A stretch of 64,000 nt of DNA from Levilactobacillus enshiensis (GTDB taxonomy: Bacteria > Bacillota > Bacilli > Lactobacillales > Lactobacillaceae), in assembly GCF_007115095.1 (NCBI RefSeq), contig NZ_SULH01000006.1, forward strand, positions 146,959 to 210,958, in the 5' to 3' direction. Below the pieces are notes generated by a model that made no database searches, was not told the origin of the DNA, and saw nothing but the letters and a program-made list of their open reading frames with translations. The translations under genes were made by a program, and so were the position numbers. Of the stretch, positions 56,279 to 64,000 are shown piece by piece. How positions within the stretch are numbered: position 1 is the first letter of the stretch; every line of letters starts with the position of its first letter.

Positions 56279-56582
56279 GCGGCTGTCAGAGATTCCGCCT
56301 GCTGTGGGGACCGCCTGCGGCCTGAGAAACGGTCCTCCGGCTCGGTTTGAAGCCCGGAAAATCACCGGTCTCCAAACACGTCCCACGGTGTAAGCCGATT
56401 CTCGGCTTACACCGTCGACACAGCTGGCTACATCTCTGACCTCCTCCGGTTACGTTAGCTGATTATCCATACCGGTGTGATCAATCGCTGGTATGACACA
56501 TAGTTTTGGCCTACCAGTTACGTAGCCGTGAGTGAGCCAAATTTAGCGAACGGTAAGGCGGCAATTTAACACCATGTTGCCC
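56279..56582 (-). repeat. Modular intergenic repeat, copy 3
   Basis: On the minus strand: GGCAACATGGTG and GCCGCCTTACCGTTCG (the first block, about 56582-56545), then CCGGAGGAGGTCAGAGATG (near 56450), a variable core with a 14-base perfect hairpin ACGGTGTAAGCCGA/TCGGCTTACACCGT (56385-56415), and CCCCACAGCAGGCGGAATCT (near 56305). Same block order as copy 4, with a different core. Confidence 0.65.
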
Positions 56583-56645
56583 ATATTTCAGCAATTCAAT
56601 CTATCAACGCACGCAGATGTTTTTAAAATTGCAACCTTTAGGTGC

Positions 56646-57167
56646 TTAACCTTCCGCTCGTTGTGCCGCCTTACGCGCCTTTTTGGCCGCCTTTTGGCGT
56701 TTGCGGGCAGCCTTGAAGAAGCTGACCATGCGTTCACCCGCATCTTTGGCCATTAAGCCTTCATGAACCGTAACCACGTGATTCAAGCGGTCGTCTGTGA
56801 GTGTTTGGTACAGACTATCCACGGCTCCAGCCTTGGGGTCACGGGCGCCATAGAAGACTTCCGGAATCCGTGCATTAACGATGGCCCCACTGCACATGAG
56901 ACAAGGTTCAATCGTCACGTAGAGCTGGCAATCATTGAGCCGCCAACTCTTTAAGGTCGCACAGGCTTCCTCAATTGCCCGAACTTCTGCATGAAGGGTC
57001 GCATCGTTGCCATGCTCACGGAGATTGTGCCCTCGGCCAACAATTTGGCCGTCATGCACGATGACTGCGCCAATGGGAACCTCGCCGATAATGGCCGCCT
57101 GGTCAGCTTCAAACAAAGCTTCTTCCATATAATGACGTTGCTGCGTCGTGTACGTTCTCTCGCGCAC
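56646..57167 (-). CDS. tadA: tRNA-specific adenosine deaminase
   Basis: A 173-residue zinc enzyme converting A34 to inosine in tRNA-Arg(ACG). Start taken as GTG at 57167 (GGAGG seven bases upstream). Zinc/catalytic motifs HAE near 65 and PCLMC near 95-99. A lysine/alanine-rich basic tail ends the protein. Confidence 0.93.
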   Translation of the reverse strand: MRERTYTTQQRHYMEEALFEADQAAIIGEVPIGAVIVHDGQIVGRGHNLREHGNDATLHAEVRAIEEACATLKSWRLNDCQLYVTIEPCLMCSGAIVNARIPEVFYGARDPKAGAVDSLYQTLTDDRLNHVVTVHEGLMAKDAGERMVSFFKAARKRQKAAKKARKAAQRAEG

Positions 57168-57191
57168 GTCGGCCCCTCCTTTCACCACTAG

Positions 57192-57806
57192 TTAGTTCAG
57201 TGTGCTTTCCAAAATGTAGTAGCCCTTATCCTTCTTCAAGATCTGACAATTCCCAAAAGTCTCCGCCATGTGTTTTTTAGCCGATGGGGCCCCTTGCTTT
57301 TTCTGTAAGACCACCGTCAGCGTTCCGCCTGGCAACAAATGTTGTGCCGCCTCTTCCAGCATCGTCGTGACAACCTGTTTGCCGGCGCGCACTGGCGGGT
57401 TGGTAATGATGGCCGCGTAACGCTGCGTGACGTTGGCATAAATATCTGAGGTCTTGATTTCCACATTTTCAATCTGGTTGGCCACCGCATTTTGTCGTGC
57501 CAAAGTCAGCGCTAATTCGTTCACGTCGACCATCGTAACTTGCCGTTCTGGCCAGCGCTTTGCTAGTGCCAAGCCAATCGGACCGTAACCTGTCCCTAAA
57601 TCCAACCAAGGGCCTGCCGGGGTCTTGTCCGCGTTAAATGCTTCCAATAGTACCCGTGATCCGTAGTCCACCCGGTTCTTCGAGAAGACGCCGTTGTCGG
57701 TGGTAAACAACAATTCGTTACCTAAGAGGGTAAATGGCCAGTGTTGTTCTTCGTGTAAAACGTCTGGATTTTGTGTATAATAGTGATTAGTCAAATTCTC
57801 CGCCAC
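57192..57806 (-). CDS. Class I SAM-dependent methyltransferase, RsmC-like
   Basis: A 204-residue methyltransferase with motif I WLDLGTGYGPIGLALAKR near 68-85 and motif IV IITNPPVRAG near 133-142; the NPP motif suggests an exocyclic amine of guanine or adenine, as in RsmC. GTG start; a TTG five codons later is possible. Pairs with tadA in a translation-related set. Confidence 0.85.
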   Translation of the reverse strand: MAENLTNHYYTQNPDVLHEEQHWPFTLLGNELLFTTDNGVFSKNRVDYGSRVLLEAFNADKTPAGPWLDLGTGYGPIGLALAKRWPERQVTMVDVNELALTLARQNAVANQIENVEIKTSDIYANVTQRYAAIITNPPVRAGKQVVTTMLEEAAQHLLPGGTLTVVLQKKQGAPSAKKHMAETFGNCQILKKDKGYYILESTLN

Positions 57807-57869
57807 CTTTACTCTTTATTTTACCGTAGATAGGTCACCGTGGCTAATAAAAAAAGATTATCGTGCTAG

Positions 57870-57954
57870 ACACCATATTTAGTAGTTATTGTATGTTTCA
57901 ACTACAAAATATGGTGTCTTTTTTGATTGAAATTTTCTATATCTGGTGTACACT
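57870..57954 (+). promoter_or_regulatory. nrdHEF promoter with two NrdR-box-like sites
   Basis: ACACCATATTTAGTAG (57870-57885) and CTACAAAATATGGTGT (57902-57917) each match 12 of 16 bases of the NrdR consensus and start 32 bases apart, about three helical turns, the usual tandem arrangement. Together they also form a long inverted repeat followed by T6. Promoter: TTGAAA (57927-57932), TACACT (57949-57954), 16-base spacer. Confidence 0.7.
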
Positions 57955-57991
57955 AAGTTCATTGATATTGAAATTAGAGGATGTGGCAACA

Positions 57992-58219
57992 ATGAAAGTA
58001 ACGATTTACTCAAAAAACAACTGTATGCAATGCAAGATGACGAAGCGTTTTCTCAGCGAACACAACGTGGACTTTGAAGAACGCAACATCAATCAGAACC
58101 CAGAATATGTGTCATATCTCAAGGAACAAGGCTTTCAAGCGGTTCCCGTAGTTGAAGCACCCGGTCTTCCCGCATTTTATGGGTTCCGACCCGACCAATT
58201 AACTAAGATTGCGGGCTAA
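57992..58219 (+). CDS. nrdH: Glutaredoxin-like protein NrdH
   Basis: A 75-residue thioredoxin-fold electron donor for class Ib ribonucleotide reductase. The ATG at 57992 gives MKVTIYSKNNCMQCKMTKRF with the redox pair C-M-Q-C at 11-14; upstream extension of the frame passes through the operator and is not coding. The WSGFRPD-type C-terminus is seen as FYGFRPDQL. Confidence 0.94.
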   Translation: MKVTIYSKNNCMQCKMTKRFLSEHNVDFEERNINQNPEYVSYLKEQGFQAVPVVEAPGLPAFYGFRPDQLTKIAG

Positions 58220-58238
58220 TTAGCCTGGCACAAACCCG

Positions 58239-58285
58239 TCTTGGCGACGTCGTGTTTGTTTTCACGGTGTCGCCATTTTTATTTG
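58239..58285 (+). terminator. Partial terminator/attenuator between nrdH and nrdE
   Basis: GGCGAC/GTCGCC stem followed by ATTTTTATTT about 50 bases before nrdE. It may lower nrdEF relative to nrdH. Confidence 0.45.
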
Positions 58286-58336
58286 ACTTAACTTGCTTAC
58301 ACACTTTGACTTATCAGAGAGGAAGAGACGACCAGT

Positions 58337-60502
58337 ATGAGCTTAAAAGACTTAAAAGATGTCACGTACTACGACTTGAACAACGAGATCAACATCCCCG
58401 TAAATGGACAGATCCCGTTAAATAAGGACCAAGAAGCCCTCCAAGCCTTCCTAAAGGAAAATGTCGTCCCCAATACCAAAAAATTTGATTCACTCCGCGA
58501 CCGGTTCGACTACTTAATTACCAATAACTACATTGAAAAAAAAGTGATTGACGCCTATCCACTGAGCTTCATCGAAGACCTTTACGCCTACTTAAAGTCC
58601 CAAGACTTCCATTTCAAGTCCTTCATGGCTGCCTACAAGTTCTACGCCCAATACGCGCTTAAAACCGATGACAATGACTACTACCTGGAAAATTTCATCG
58701 ACCGGGTCGCTATGAACGCCCTGGACTTTGCCGATGGGGACCAGCAATTGGCCCACGATTTGGCCGACGAGATCATTCATCAACGCTACCAACCGGCGAC
58801 ACCGAGCTTCTTAAATGCCGGTCGTTCACGCCGCGGCGAGTTAGTCTCCTGTTTCTTGATTCAATCGACCGATGACATGAACACGATTGGCCGGACCATC
58901 AACTCCGCACTACAACTGTCACGGATCGGTGGTGGGGTCGGCATCAGTCTTTCCAATTTGCGCGGTGCTGGCGACCCTATCAAACATATCGAAGGCGCCG
59001 CTTCCGGTGTGGTTCCGGTCATGAAATTGTTGGAAGACAGCTTCTCTTACTCCAACCAACTCGGCCAACGCCAAGGGGCCGGTGTCGTTTATTTAAGTGT
59101 GTTCCACCCAGACATCGTGGCTTTTCTGGGCGCGAAGAAGGAAAACGCCGACGAAAAGATTCGCTTGAAGACGCTATCCCTCGGGGTCACGGTTCCCGAC
59201 AAGTTCTATGAACTCTGTGAGGCCGATGCTGACATGTACTTATTTAGCCCCTACGATGTCGAACGTATCTACGGCAAACCTTTCTCCTACGTGGATATCA
59301 CCGCGGAATACGACAACTTGGTCGCTAACCCTGATATTCGTAAGAAGAAGCTCAAGGCCCGTGATCTAGAGACTGATATTGGCAAACTACAACAGGAATC
59401 CGGCTACCCTTACATCGTCAACATTGACACGGCTAACCGGGAAAACCCGATTGACGGCCGCATCGTCATGAGTAACCTGTGTTCTGAAATCATGCAGGTG
59501 CAAACGCCATCGACCGTCAACAACAAGCAGGAATATATTCAAAAAGGAACCGACATCTCTTGTAACCTCGGCTCCACTAACATCGTAAACCTCATGACTT
59601 CCCCTGACTTTGGCCATTCCGTAGAAACCATGGTCCGGGCGTTGACATTTGTGACCGACCACTCCGATATTGACGTGGTTCCTTCCATTCAAAAGGGGAA
59701 TCAACTGGCGCACACGATTGGGTTAGGCGCCATGGGCCTGCACAGTTACTTTGCCAAGAATCAAATGATGTACGGCTCCAAGGACAGTGTCGCCTTTACC
59801 AGCGTCTACTTCATGTTACTGAACTACTGGACGCTAAAAGCTTCCAACCAAATTGCCAAGGAACGTCACGAAACATTCCACAACTTTGAAAAGAGTACCT
59901 ACGCTTCTGGTACCTACTTCGACCGTTACACCGAAAAAGACTGGCGCCCAACGTCCAAGAAGGTCCAAGGTCTCTTCGCCAACGTTTGGCTGCCTTCACC
60001 GGAAGATTGGGCCGCTTTAAAGGCTGACGTGATGACTGACGGCCTGTATCACCAAAACCGGATGGCCGTTGCGCCCAACGGGTCCATTTCCTACATCAAT
60101 GACACCACGGCCAGTCTGCACCCCATCATCAACCGTATTGAGGAACGCCAAGAAAAGACGATTGGGAAGATCTACTACCCTGCCCCTTACCTGAGCAACG
60201 AAACCATGCCTTATTACAAGTCCGCTTATGATACCGACATGCGCCGCGTGATCGACGTTTACGCCGCTGCTCAGAAACACGTTGACCAAGGGATGAGTCT
60301 GACCCTGTTCATGCGGTCCACGATTCCAGCCGGCCTGTATGAATGGAAGAATGGCCGGACCGACAAGATGACCACGCGGGATCTGAGCATTCTGCGGAAC
60401 TACGCTTACCGTAAGGGCATCAAGTCCCTCTACTACGTTCGGACCTTCACCGACGACAATAACGAAGTTGGCGCCAACCAATGTGAAAGCTGCGTTATCT
60501 AG
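58337..60502 (+). CDS. nrdE: Class Ib ribonucleoside-diphosphate reductase alpha subunit
   Basis: A 721-residue catalytic subunit reducing NDPs to dNDPs. Active-site cysteines are in ELVSCFLIQ (near 172) and NLCSEIMQVQ (near 382), radical-transfer and substrate loops in APNGSISYINDTTASLHPI, and the C-terminal redox pair CESC that NrdH reduces. No N-terminal ATP cone, typical of class Ib. Confidence 0.97.
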   Translation: MSLKDLKDVTYYDLNNEINIPVNGQIPLNKDQEALQAFLKENVVPNTKKFDSLRDRFDYLITNNYIEKKVIDAYPLSFIEDLYAYLKSQDFHFKSFMAAYKFYAQYALKTDDNDYYLENFIDRVAMNALDFADGDQQLAHDLADEIIHQRYQPATPSFLNAGRSRRGELVSCFLIQSTDDMNTIGRTINSALQLSRIGGGVGISLSNLRGAGDPIKHIEGAASGVVPVMKLLEDSFSYSNQLGQRQGAGVVYLSVFHPDIVAFLGAKKENADEKIRLKTLSLGVTVPDKFYELCEADADMYLFSPYDVERIYGKPFSYVDITAEYDNLVANPDIRKKKLKARDLETDIGKLQQESGYPYIVNIDTANRENPIDGRIVMSNLCSEIMQVQTPSTVNNKQEYIQKGTDISCNLGSTNIVNLMTSPDFGHSVETMVRALTFVTDHSDIDVVPSIQKGNQLAHTIGLGAMGLHSYFAKNQMMYGSKDSVAFTSVYFMLLNYWTLKASNQIAKERHETFHNFEKSTYASGTYFDRYTEKDWRPTSKKVQGLFANVWLPSPEDWAALKADVMTDGLYHQNRMAVAPNGSISYINDTTASLHPIINRIEERQEKTIGKIYYPAPYLSNETMPYYKSAYDTDMRRVIDVYAAAQKHVDQGMSLTLFMRSTIPAGLYEWKNGRTDKMTTRDLSILRNYAYRKGIKSLYYVRTFTDDNNEVGANQCESCVI

Positions 60503-60574
60503 CAAGAACCGTTCAATTTCAGTCTAAATTTCCAAATCAAAGCAACACTCACGAACAATCAAAGGAGTGGTAGC

Positions 60575-61570
60575 ATGGCAAGAACAGAAAATTATCAAGC
60601 AATCAACTGGAACCAGGTCTCCGATGAAATCGACAAGGCGACCTGGGAAAAATTAACCGAACAATTTTGGCTGGACACGCGGATTCCGGTGTCTAATGAC
60701 CTCGATGACTGGCGGACGCTGGACACGGACCACAAGTGGGTCGTGGGCCACGTCTTTGGCGGGTTAACCCTGCTGGACACCCTTCAGTCTCAAGATGGCA
60801 TGGCAGCGCTGCGACGCGATGTGCGAACACCACATGAAACGGCCGTCCTCAACAACATTCAATTCATGGAATCCGTCCATGCGAAGAGTTACTCCACCAT
60901 TTTTTCCACGCTGAACACACCGGATGAAATCGATGAGATCTTCCAATGGAGCGATTCTGAAGAATTTTTGCAGAACAAGACCAAGCGGATCTACGACCTC
61001 TACCACGATGACGAACATCCGTTGAAGAAGAAAATTTCCAGTGTCTTCTTGGAAACGTTCCTGTTCTACTCCGGCTTCTTCACCCCACTCTACTACCTGG
61101 GCCACAACAAGCTCAATAACGTGGCGGAAATTATCAAGTTGATCTTGCGTGACGAATCCGTCCATGGGACCTACATCGGTTACAAGTTCCAGTTGGGCAT
61201 GAAGGAATTGACCGATAACGAACAGCAGGCCATGAAGGACTGGATGTACGACTTCCTCTACAAGCTCTACGACAACGAGGAAAAGTATACCCACACGCTG
61301 TACGATCAAATCGGTTGGTCAGAACAAGTGTTGACGTTTATTCGCTACAACGCTAACAAGGCCCTGATGAACTTGGGACAAGATCCCCTGTTTCCAGATA
61401 CGGCCGACGATGTGAACCCCGTTGTCATGAACGGAATTTCCACCTCGACTGCCAACCACGACTTCTTCTCCCAGGTCGGTAACGGTTACCTTTTGGGAAA
61501 CGTTGAAGCCATGAGCAACGACGATTACAACATCGGCGAACCCGCTGATCCGGAAGATCCTAGCAAATAA
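60575..61570 (+). CDS. nrdF: Class Ib ribonucleoside-diphosphate reductase beta subunit
   Basis: A 331-residue radical-generating subunit with a dimetal site: ligands in FMESVHAKSYS near 95-101 and LRDESVHGTYIG near 190-201. Starts with AAGGAG upstream, 72 bases after nrdE. Class Ib enzymes use a manganese cofactor assembled with the flavodoxin NrdI, which is not encoded in this operon. Confidence 0.96.
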   Translation: MARTENYQAINWNQVSDEIDKATWEKLTEQFWLDTRIPVSNDLDDWRTLDTDHKWVVGHVFGGLTLLDTLQSQDGMAALRRDVRTPHETAVLNNIQFMESVHAKSYSTIFSTLNTPDEIDEIFQWSDSEEFLQNKTKRIYDLYHDDEHPLKKKISSVFLETFLFYSGFFTPLYYLGHNKLNNVAEIIKLILRDESVHGTYIGYKFQLGMKELTDNEQQAMKDWMYDFLYKLYDNEEKYTHTLYDQIGWSEQVLTFIRYNANKALMNLGQDPLFPDTADDVNPVVMNGISTSTANHDFFSQVGNGYLLGNVEAMSNDDYNIGEPADPEDPSK

Positions 61571-61579
61571 GTTCATCAA

Positions 61580-61632
61580 TAAAGTCCCCTCACCAGCACC
61601 CCAGAGCACAGGGTGTTGCTGAGGGGACTTTT
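61580..61632. terminator. Bidirectional terminator between nrdF and the dehydrogenase gene
   Basis: AAAGTCCCCTCA and TGAGGGGACTTT, extended by CAGCACCC/GGGTGTTG, flanked by T and A runs between convergent genes. Confidence 0.9.
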
Positions 61633-61635
61633 TAG

Positions 61636-62535
61636 TTATCCCTTCAAAAATTCTGGCCGGGCGTACGCCGGATCGGGATACCGATAGAACCCCGCCCCGC
61701 TTTCTTGCCCCAAATGATTCTGTTCGATCATATCTGTTTTGACCGTATGGGCCACGTCCACCAGAAATTCCTTACCGGGTTGCGCACTGGCCGCCAAAAT
61801 AATGTTGTAGGCGGTCCGTAACCCAATCTCATCGAGGATGCCAAATGGCCCCATCGGCGCCCCCGTTGCAATCATCCACGCACGGTCGATGGTCTCGGTA
61901 TCTGCCACACCCTTGGCCCATAGAACCAAAGCGGCGTCCACAAACGGAATCAACAGGGTATTGAGGACGTAGGCGGGTTGTTCCTTCTTTAATTGAATCG
62001 GCACCATGCCAATCTGGCGGGCAAAGGTGACCCCCGCTTCATAAATCGCCGGATCCGTGCCGGCATGCCCCATGACCTCAGTCATGTTGTTGGACCAGAT
62101 GTGGTTCGCAAAATGTAACGCTAAGAACTTCTCTGGTCGCCCGGTCATGGCCGCAAACTGGCTAGGTACTAATGTCGACGAGTTGGTCGCAAAGATTGTT
62201 TTCGCTGGTGCAACTTTTGCGAGTTCACCGTAAAAGGCACTCTTGATGGTCAATACCTCTGGAATGGCTTCAATCACCAGATCGGCATCTTCTACGGCTG
62301 TCGCGAGATCCGTTGCGAAATGCAGGCGTTCATTCGTGTCAAATAAAACTGCTGGCGTTGCATTCATTTCCCGCGTGTAGGATTGGTCCCAGGTTGCCAT
62401 GCGCCGTTTAGCCGCTGAGATGGCCGCAGCGTTCACATCATAGACGGTGACCTCCAGCCCACTGTAGGCCGTTTGATAAGCAATTTGACTTCCTAACGTA
62501 CCACCACCGGCAACGGTTACCTTTTCAATCGTCAT
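61636..62535 (-). CDS. 3-hydroxyacyl-CoA dehydrogenase family protein
   Basis: A 299-residue NAD-dependent dehydrogenase: Rossmann motif VAGGGTLGSQIAYQT (8-22), ATNSSTLVPSQFA near 115, catalytic-type LHFANHIW near 139, and C-terminal domain with TGAPMGPFGILDEIGL. Lactobacilli lack beta-oxidation, so the real substrate is probably another 3-hydroxy acid; the family includes such cases. Stand-alone gene. Confidence 0.82.
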   Translation of the reverse strand: MTIEKVTVAGGGTLGSQIAYQTAYSGLEVTVYDVNAAAISAAKRRMATWDQSYTREMNATPAVLFDTNERLHFATDLATAVEDADLVIEAIPEVLTIKSAFYGELAKVAPAKTIFATNSSTLVPSQFAAMTGRPEKFLALHFANHIWSNNMTEVMGHAGTDPAIYEAGVTFARQIGMVPIQLKKEQPAYVLNTLLIPFVDAALVLWAKGVADTETIDRAWMIATGAPMGPFGILDEIGLRTAYNIILAASAQPGKEFLVDVAHTVKTDMIEQNHLGQESGAGFYRYPDPAYARPEFLKG

Positions 62536-62808
62536 GGTCCTCTTCCTCCTTGTACGAAATCCTCAGACATATTGAGATCTTTGGCCGGCGTTGGCTGGTA
62601 TCAGTTGTATCATGAGTTGGCCACAGACCTCTTTATTAAAAACACCCTTATTTTAAAATTCACCAAATCTTTTCACAATCTGGATGCGATTGTTGCGTCC
62701 CAACATTTACTAAGCCACTTATCCAACGTCCCGGCGGCCAGTCCATCAAACTTTTCCGTAAAGATTGCGGTATAATAATGCCAAATCTAAATTTTGGGGG
62801 CCTTTAAT

Positions 62809-63387
62809 ATGTCAACCATTAAAAATGTGTGCGTCTTCTGTGGCTCGAACCACGGCTACGACCCACAATTCCTAATTCAAACCAATGCGCTGGGAAAGTA
62901 CCTGGCTGAGAATAATCATCCCGTCGTTTACGGTGGAGGTAAGGAGGGCTTGATGGGCGCCATTGCCACCTCGACCATGGCGGCTGGTGGTGAAGTCATC
63001 GGCATTATCCCGACCTTTCTGCGCGAAATGGGCTTAGCCAAGGAAGATGTCACGACCTTCATCGAAACTGCGACCATGGACGAACGGAAGGACGAAATGC
63101 TCCGCCAATCAGATGCCTTTATTGTCCTTCCCGGTGGCTTCGGTACCTTTGAAGAGTTCACGACCATGCTATCCTGGAGCCAGATCAACGTCCATCAAAA
63201 GCCCATTGCACTCTTCAATATCGATCACTATTTCGATGAACTGGTTGCGATGATGCACAAATGTTGCGATGAGGGCTTTGCCCCACAAGAGAATCTGAAC
63301 CTCTTCATTGACGCGGACAGCATCGACGCCATCTTTGCGGGCTTCGATAACTTCCACCATCAATTACCGTTCAAGTACACGAACTAA
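62809..63387 (+). CDS. LOG family protein (TIGR00730)
   Basis: A 192-residue Rossmann-fold protein; the ATG at 62809 has GGGGG upstream. Signature PGGFGTFEEF near 109-118 and VYGGGKEGLMGAIA near 40. Homologues are cytokinin nucleoside-5'-monophosphate phosphoribohydrolases (LOG), long misannotated as lysine decarboxylases; the bacterial role is probably nucleotide housekeeping. A TATAAT at 62771-62776 is a plausible -10. Confidence 0.85.
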   Translation: MSTIKNVCVFCGSNHGYDPQFLIQTNALGKYLAENNHPVVYGGGKEGLMGAIATSTMAAGGEVIGIIPTFLREMGLAKEDVTTFIETATMDERKDEMLRQSDAFIVLPGGFGTFEEFTTMLSWSQINVHQKPIALFNIDHYFDELVAMMHKCCDEGFAPQENLNLFIDADSIDAIFAGFDNFHHQLPFKYTN

Positions 63388-63431
63388 GGGTTGCAAGTTC
63401 CAAGGCCTTGCCTGTTATAGCAACAACAGTA

Positions 63432-63890
63432 GGACTAAAACTAGGCAACCTAGTAGTCCCTTCGCCTTACCGGTCGGCAGATATGGGCTGGATCGGTGCG
63501 AACACAACTTGAAGCCTCGAAAGAACCGAGTCTACAAGCTTGGTTTTCTACTAAGCCAGTAAGCAAACCACTTACTGACTAAGTAGAACGACGCGCCTGA
63601 GCCCATATCTGCCGACCTCTCGGCTTACGTTGTGCGCTAAGACAACATTGAGACTAACCTATAACCATCGTTATTGACCGGACCAACAATCGTTAAATAA
63701 CTGTTTACTTGATAAAACACAATCAGAGCCGGAGGAGGCCAGGGATGGCCCCAGAAGACTGGTGTTCTTCCAGGCCGAAGCATCCCCACAGCAGGCGGAA
63801 TCTCTGGCAGCCGGAGTACGCCCAATTTAGACTAATTTAACGGTGCGAATGCTTACCAATACTGAGATGAGACCTGAATTTTATCTTCCA
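63432..63890 (+). repeat. Modular intergenic repeat, copy 4 (long form)
   Basis: First block 63432-63502 (ACTAGGCAACCTAGTAGT, TTCGCCTTACCGGTCGGCAG). Then GGTCGGCAGATATGGGCT (63471-63488 region) recurs inverted as AGCCCATATCTGCCGACC (about 63600-63617). Inside is a hairpin TTCTACT...AGTAGAA around CAGTAAG/CTTACTG (about 63549-63592). Next come GCCGGAGGAGGCCAGGGATG (near 63730), CCCCACAGCAGGCGGAATCT (near 63784), and the last block 63842-63885. CGGTGCGAA flanks the 339-base middle at 63494-63502 and 63841-63849. Confidence 0.65.
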
Positions 63891-63902
63891 CCCTTTAGCC
63901 AA

Positions 63903-64000
63903 AATAAAAACCACCCGTTGAACGGGTGGTTTTCTCTAGGGCTATAAGCCCTGGGTACTGGCCAGCGTCTCAAGGCGCTGGCTTTTGTGTGTCAAAGCCA
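63903..64000 (-). mobile_element. Possible right end of an IS200/IS605-type TnpB element (omega-RNA-like hairpins)
   Basis: On the minus strand three hairpins follow one another: GCCAGCG/CGCTGGC, AGGGCT/AGCCCT and ACCACCCG/CGGGTGGT, with TTGAGAC and CAGTACC between them, ending GGTGGTTTTTATTTT. That order recalls the 3' end of TnpB elements, where the omega-RNA scaffold precedes the guide. The transposase genes would lie beyond 64000 on the minus strand. Not proven from this fragment; a stacked terminator is the alternative. Confidence 0.4.

Noticed and set aside
57863..57991. N-terminal extension of nrdH by 43 codons
   Set aside because: It would run through the NrdR-like boxes and the promoter, and NrdH proteins are about 75 residues.
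62809..63387. Lysine decarboxylase
   Set aside because: The PGGxGTxEE motif marks the LOG phosphoribohydrolase family, not pyridoxal-dependent decarboxylases.

Overview
This window reads as a chromosome segment of a member of the Lactobacillaceae, most like a Levilactobacillus-type lactobacillus. That is an inference from protein style and gene order: no rRNA or tRNA is present and no search was run. Supporting signs are comFA-comFC-hpf-secA-prfB next to phoPR-pst, dnaX-ebfC-recR-yaaL followed further on by tmk-yaaQ-holB-yabA-rsmI, a groES operator of CIRCE type, SecA without a C-terminal zinc tail, and strong AGGAGG-type ribosome binding sites with some GTG and TTG starts. Nearly all of it is ordinary core genome.

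Layout. 1-6.5 kb (minus): the end of an unknown gene, an HD-domain nucleotidase, then hprK-lgt-gpsA-galU-trxB, preceded by two small membrane protein genes. 6.8-14.3 kb (minus): phosphate regulon phoPR, then pstS-pstC-pstA-pstB-pstB-phoU behind a four-repeat Pho box. 14.3-22.6 kb (minus): a MinJ-like PDZ membrane protein, prfB with its programmed frameshift, secA, hpf, comFC and comFA. 22.6-29.9 kb: an IMPACT-family gene, tagO, lrgAB-like genes, a KimA-type potassium transporter behind a long rod-shaped RNA, and a hexapeptide acetyltransferase. 30-34.8 kb (minus): groESL, rsgA behind a switch-like leader, and rex. 34.8-43.7 kb: an ABC-F ATPase, tsaD-rimI-tsaB, a thioesterase, rsmI-yabA-holB-yaaQ-tmk. 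43.9-52.4 kb (minus): a six-gene exopolysaccharide cluster. 52.8-57.8 kb (minus): yaaL-recR-ebfC-dnaX, SRP RNA, tadA and a methyltransferase. 58-64 kb: nrdHEF, a 3-hydroxyacyl-CoA dehydrogenase, a LOG-family gene, and a repeat-rich end that may be the right end of a TnpB-type element.

Two places stand out. First, the exopolysaccharide cluster encodes a membrane GGDEF-like protein that has lost the catalytic GGDEF motif but keeps an RxxD inhibitory-site motif, together with a processive glycosyltransferase, a BcsB-like protein, a DUF2334-like protein, a polytopic membrane protein and a GH8-like lipoprotein. This fits a c-di-GMP-gated synthase of the kind known from Listeria pss. It sits between yaaL and tmk, genes that are usually adjacent. 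Second, the 5' leader of rsgA shows the full logic of a transcription-attenuation switch: a nested aptamer-like stem, an antiterminator overlapping its base, a competing intrinsic terminator, and then a second hairpin hiding the ribosome binding site. I do not recognise its class.

A modular intergenic repeat family occurs at four places (about 12.1, 43.8, 56.3 and 63.4 kb), and further structured intergenic elements lie between prfB and secA and upstream of kimA. Promoter, operator and RNA-fold calls were made by eye from base complementarity and consensus matching.
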